14,837 nucleotides of DNA, from contig CP091242.1 in NCBI GenBank assembly GCA_027627705.1, positions 1,378,239 through 1,393,075 of the forward strand, in the 5' to 3' direction. The number at the start of each line of letters is the position of its first letter. The stretch's first letter is position 1. The stretch comes from Hyphomonadaceae bacterium BL14. GTDB lineage: Bacteria; Pseudomonadota; Alphaproteobacteria; Caulobacterales; Maricaulaceae. Positions 12,251 through 14,837 of this stretch are shown here, piece after piece. The notes beneath the pieces were generated by a model. That model was not told where the DNA came from, ran no database searches, and saw only the letters and a program-made list of their open reading frames with translations. Made by a program: the position numbers and the translations under genes.

Positions 12251-13227
12251 GGTACCCCGCATCCGAGAAGCTCGAGATCATCAGGATCGTCGAGCAGTCG
12301 CACCTGCCTGCCAAGGTCACGCTCGACAAGCTGGGTATAGCCCGTCGGACCTTTTATCGCTGGTATGACCGGTATCTGGAAGGCGGACCTGAAGCGCTAG
12401 AGGACCGGCCATCAGCGCCAAGCAGGGTGTGGAACCGCATCCCCGCCGAGATGCATGACCAGATTATCGAACTGGCGCTGGAGCAGTCCGAGCTGAGCCC
12501 GCGCGAGCTGGCTGTGCGGTTCACCGACGAGACGCGTTACTTCGTGTCGGAGGCGACGGTCTATCGCCTGCTGAAGGCCCATGATCTGATCACCAGCCCG
12601 GCCTATGTCGTGATCAAGGCCGCCGACCAGTTCCACACCAAGACCACCCGGCCGAACGAGATGTGGCAGACCGACTTTACCTACTTCAAGATCATCGGCT
12701 GGGGCTGGATGTATCTGTCAACCGTGCTCGACGACTTCTCGCGCTACATCATCGCCTGGAAGCTTTGCACCAATATGCGGGCCGAGGACGTGACCGACAC
12801 GCTGGACCTCGCTCTCGCGGCTTCCGGCTGCGACCAGGTGAACGTCCATCACAAGCCGCGCCTTCTGTCGGATAATGGCCCTTGTTACATCGCCGGCGAG
12901 CTCGCCGAATACATCGAGGCCCAGCGTATGAGCCATGTGCGCGGTGCGCCGTTCCATCCCCAGACGCAGGGCAAGATCGAGCGCTGGCACCAGACCATGA
13001 AGAACCGCATCCTGCTGGAAAACTACTTCCTGCCCGGCGATCTTGAGACCCAGATCGAAGCGTTCGTCGAACATTACAATCACCAACGCTACCACGAGAG
13101 CCTGAACAACGTGACGCCCGCCGACGCCTACTTCGGCAGGGCCCCAGCCATCATCAAAGAGCGTGAAAGGATCAAGCGACAGACCATCGAACATCGACGC
13201 TTGCAACACCGAAAGCACGCCGCCTAA
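12247..13227 (+). CDS. IS3-family transposase OrfB (DDE integrase core)
   Basis: The 326-residue protein has an N-terminal HTH (KLGIARRTFYRWYDRYLEGG) and an rve-type integrase core. The catalytic triad is intact: D143 in WQTDFTY, D209 in LLSDNGPCY and E245 in QGKIERWHQ, with exactly 35 residues between the last two (DD35E). The C-terminus has FVEHYNHQRYHESLNNVTPA, the family signature. A GGAGG six bases before the ATG, together with the ATGA overlap, suggests coupled translation from OrfA besides possible frameshifting. Nothing is missing, so the element may still be active. Confidence 0.93.
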   Translation: MRYPASEKLEIIRIVEQSHLPAKVTLDKLGIARRTFYRWYDRYLEGGPEALEDRPSAPSRVWNRIPAEMHDQIIELALEQSELSPRELAVRFTDETRYFVSEATVYRLLKAHDLITSPAYVVIKAADQFHTKTTRPNEMWQTDFTYFKIIGWGWMYLSTVLDDFSRYIIAWKLCTNMRAEDVTDTLDLALAASGCDQVNVHHKPRLLSDNGPCYIAGELAEYIEAQRMSHVRGAPFHPQTQGKIERWHQTMKNRILLENYFLPGDLETQIEAFVEHYNHQRYHESLNNVTPADAYFGRAPAIIKERERIKRQTIEHRRLQHRKHAA

Positions 13228-13263
13228 TATCAACCAACCAGACGAGGCCGATGCTCCACTAAT

Positions 13264-13512
13264 CTACGATCCCATCTGTGCCAAATGTTCTGACGACGGA
13301 CAGTGTCTGACGAAATCGGTGCACAGACTTGTTTGTGGCGCGCCGGTTTGCGCCGTGTCAGTTTGTACAGGCGGAATGCTGCCCTGCGCAGGCTCATTGT
13401 GCGCAGGCAGAATGCCGGCCTCCTCGGACTGCATCAGCGTAGACAGAACATTGTCGCAGGCAGCAAGGCTGACAGCCGACAGAGAAACAACAAAGATTTT
13501 GAGACCTTTCAA
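13264..13512 (-). pseudogene. Small lipoprotein gene truncated by the IS3 element
   Basis: The minus frame encodes a lipoprotein signal: KGLKIFVVSLSAVSLAACD with lipobox LAAC and the lipid-bearing Cys at 19, followed by Asp at +2. A Pro/Gln/Thr-rich linker follows (PAQGSIPPVQTDTAQTGAPQ). Codons after residue 70 (H70) lie within the right end of the IS element and read CPSSEHLAQMGS, so the native C-terminus is lost. The start appears to be TTG, with a G-rich stretch upstream as a possible ribosome site. I cannot name a family. It may still make a short lipoprotein anchored in the inner membrane. Confidence 0.55.
13274..13302 (-). repeat. Right terminal inverted repeat of the IS3-family element
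   Basis: This is the reverse-complement partner of 11791-11819. It also encodes, on the minus strand, part of the foreign tail of the truncated lipoprotein frame. Confidence 0.8.
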
Positions 13513-13713
13513 CGCACCCCCCCACTACAGATACCCACACGCCAACAAGGCCGTGCCTTCATCAATCGAAAACCATGTCCAAATGTCAACGCCTTTGGTT
13601 GACCTGAAAGCCGCGCAGCACAATTGAACCAGAGCTGGCTGTTGACTGCCGCGGTCACGCGGCGAGCGCCTGAGGCATTCGAACAGCGCCCCCTCGTGCA
13701 GGCGAACCTCGCC

Positions 13714-13730
13714 GAGGCGATTATCGCCTC
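13714..13730. repeat. Perfect 7-3-7 inverted repeat after the HGG-motif gene
   Basis: The arms gaggcga and tcgcctc flank tta. It lies 17-33 bp past the stop of the HGG-motif gene (minus). The overlapping palindrome cctcgccgagg at 13708-13718 could form instead. No T-tract follows, so any terminator role is weak. Confidence 0.4.
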
Positions 13731-13746
13731 ACGGCCACACCTGGCG

Positions 13747-14016
13747 CTATTTGAGCTGTTTCAGGGTGGCGCGGCCCTTGCGAAGGATGGCATTGACCTC
13801 GCGGCGCATCTCTCTGGCCTCTCTGGAGTACCAGCCGTGCTTGAGGGCGTTTGTATTGCCTTTGGGCGCGCCCGAGCCCGCCGCTCCGCCATGCATGCGG
13901 CAGCGCTTTTTGCCCGTCACGGCCGGCGCCTGGCAGGGCGTGCACTTGCGCGTACGGGCGCCGCAGCGCGGCGCTGATCGCATGGGGCCGGTATTGCGCG
14001 GGTGATCGCTTCCCAT
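13747..14016 (-). CDS. Conserved HGG-motif small protein with Cys/His cluster
   Basis: The 89-residue protein has C18-x6-C25-x2-C28-x10-C39-x2-H42, a likely zinc site, running into HGGAAGSGAPKGNTNALKHG at residues 42-61. The C-terminus is a basic helix (REAREMRREVNAILRKGRAT). I recognise this HGGxxGSGAPxGNxNAxKHG signature from many small alphaproteobacterial proteins, often next to a gene like the one upstream here and sometimes in prophage-like settings. Function is not established to my knowledge. The ATG overlaps the upstream TGA (TGATG), so translation is coupled. The NAxKHG piece is shared with the protein at 853-1413. Nucleic-acid binding is a fair inference from the zinc ligands and basic residues. 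Confidence 0.8.
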   Translation of the reverse strand: MGSDHPRNTGPMRSAPRCGARTRKCTPCQAPAVTGKKRCRMHGGAAGSGAPKGNTNALKHGWYSREAREMRREVNAILRKGRATLKQLK

Positions 14017-14690
14017 CAGGGGTCTTGACGTGTCTGGCGCGAACGCGCGGTCGTGTCGCGCTCGGCTTCGGCCTTGAATGCGTCACCATCCAGGGTCTTG
14101 TCATCGCCTCGCTCAAGCGCCTTGCGGCCGGGATGATCTGACGGCGCATGAGTATGCACGTCGCCCAGGATCGCCTGTCCGCCATCCTTGACGGTGACGT
14201 GCTTGACCACGACGGTCTGGTCACGCTTGCCGCGGCGCTTGTCGTAGGACGCCAGCAGCTTGTCATAGAGCGCGGACATTTTCGCAGCGTGCTTGAGGCC
14301 CAGCTCGCACCCCTCAATGGTCTGGCCGCCTAACATGGATCGCCGATAGCACTCAGTCGCAGCATTATGGGCGGCGACCATCTGGACGGCGAGCATGGCC
14401 TCGGCCTCGTCGCGCGGCGCCAGTCGCGCGAAAATCAGCAAAGCTGCGTTTGCCCTGGCCGCAAAATCCTCGGGGCTAATGTCCTTGGGCATCCAGAGTG
14501 TGGCAATCACATCGTTTGTGAACCGGGTCTGGACGGCGCCCAGATCCGATCCCAGCGCCTGGAACTTCTGGCGCGTGCCGGCCTCATTCTGGGCTTTGGC
14601 AGCTTCATTGACAGTAATTTGAACAGCGCCGTTGTCATTGGCCTTGGCGATGACGGGGTCTGGCCTGTCGGGGGAAATATTAGAGGCCAC
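14016..14690 (-). CDS. Conserved hypothetical protein, partner of the HGG-motif protein
   Basis: The 224-residue product has a disordered, basic-acidic N-terminus and a helical core (ANAALLIFARLAPRDEAEAM, LAVQMVAAHNAATECYRRSM, then LKHAAKMSALYDKLLASYDK). A strand-like basic segment VVVKHVTVKDGGQAILGDV follows, then a charged tail. The pattern of AVQMxAxHNAAxECYRR plus VxVxHVxVxxGGQAIxG is one I recognise from uncharacterised alphaproteobacterial proteins encoded immediately before an HGG-motif gene. The start is GTG 14690, with AGGAG at 14703-14699 and 8-nt spacing. The TGA overlaps the next ATG. No enzyme motif is visible, and a packaging or DNA-binding role is speculation. Confidence 0.75.
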   Translation of the reverse strand: MASNISPDRPDPVIAKANDNGAVQITVNEAAKAQNEAGTRQKFQALGSDLGAVQTRFTNDVIATLWMPKDISPEDFAARANAALLIFARLAPRDEAEAMLAVQMVAAHNAATECYRRSMLGGQTIEGCELGLKHAAKMSALYDKLLASYDKRRGKRDQTVVVKHVTVKDGGQAILGDVHTHAPSDHPGRKALERGDDKTLDGDAFKAEAERDTTARSRQTRQDP

Positions 14691-14743
14691 GATTGGGGCT
14701 CCTGTTCGCTCAGACGTCAGCGCTCACGATGCAAGCTGTTGCA

Positions 14744-14771
14744 TTTATAACACATATTTGCACCTGCGCAA
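14744..14771 (-). promoter_or_regulatory. Candidate promoter of the HGG two-gene cassette
   Basis: On the minus strand TTGCGC at 14771-14766 and TATAAA at 14749-14744 are separated by 16 bp. Transcription would begin near 14737, leaving a leader of about 45 nt before the GTG start. The -35 match is modest. Confidence 0.45.
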
Positions 14772-14837
14772 CACCCTTCGGCGCGCCCTCAGCTTACAGT
14801 GCATGGGGTTGTTCCTCGGTATTGTTTCAGCCCCCCC

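Larger units (their letters stand above)
11791..13302 (+). mobile_element. Complete IS3-family insertion sequence (1512 bp)
   Basis: Two overlapping transposase frames are bounded by imperfect inverted repeats. The left tip begins tgtcccccgtcagcacctat; the right tip, read inward, begins tgtccgtcgtcagaacattt, and the pair agrees at about 22 of 29 positions including a shared tggcacag block. The ends are TGT...ACA as usual for IS3. No target duplication is visible: the left flank ends ggtcat and the right flank begins gtgtct. That suggests rearrangement or deletion next to one end after insertion, or a slightly misplaced tip. Confidence 0.88.

Noticed and set aside
13624..13977. 117-codon plus-strand frame
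   Set aside because: It is antisense to the HGG-motif gene, whose Cys/His and NAxKHG motifs show that the minus strand is coding.

Overview
The window looks like accessory DNA of a GC-rich alphaproteobacterium. A member of the Maricaulales/Hyphomonadaceae group is a reasonable guess, from the GC-rich codon use, the TonB receptor with PhoD pair, the AerR/PpaA-like sensor and the HGG-motif gene pair, but no taxonomic marker gene is present. No rRNA, tRNA or CRISPR array was seen.

Layout. The left end (1-2.2 kb) is a mobile-element margin. It holds the N-terminal part of a tyrosine integrase (minus), a divergent small Cro/C1-type regulator with a 17-bp palindrome in the 34-bp gap between them, a conserved NAxKHG-motif protein of unknown function (minus), and a scrambled VapBC-type toxin-antitoxin locus in which the antitoxin keeps only its C-terminal tail. 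At 2.3-3.4 kb lies a class II Fic protein with an N-terminal inhibitory motif and a C-terminal winged helix, preceded by four TGGGTGT repeats overlapping a possibly leaderless promoter. An AT-rich orphan gene (3.6-4.1 kb, minus) has its own promoter and intrinsic terminator and looks acquired.

The centre (4.5-8.9 kb, minus) is a clean two-gene operon: a TonB-dependent receptor followed after 14 bp by a Tat-exported PhoD-type phosphatase/phosphodiesterase. Upstream are GTCAC repeats in an 11-bp register, resembling a PHO box, so the pair probably scavenges a phosphate ester during phosphate starvation. Next come a mostly non-coding stretch, the 3' stump of an IS3-family transposase, an AerR/PpaA-like cobalamin or haem-binding sensor (minus) with a 37-bp near-perfect palindrome upstream, and a secreted esterase (minus).

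The right end holds a complete IS3-family element (11791-13302) with two overlapping transposase frames, intact DD(35)E residues and matching terminal repeats. It interrupts a small lipoprotein gene. Then follows a translationally coupled two-gene cassette (minus) of unknown function, whose second product combines a Cys/His zinc-ligand pattern, an HGG motif and the NAxKHG motif also seen in the protein near the left end.

The best candidates for undescribed biology are the Fic gene with its repeat operators, the HGG/NAxKHG cassette, the AT-rich orphan gene, and the palindrome-preceded sensor. None can be called a new system from sequence alone.
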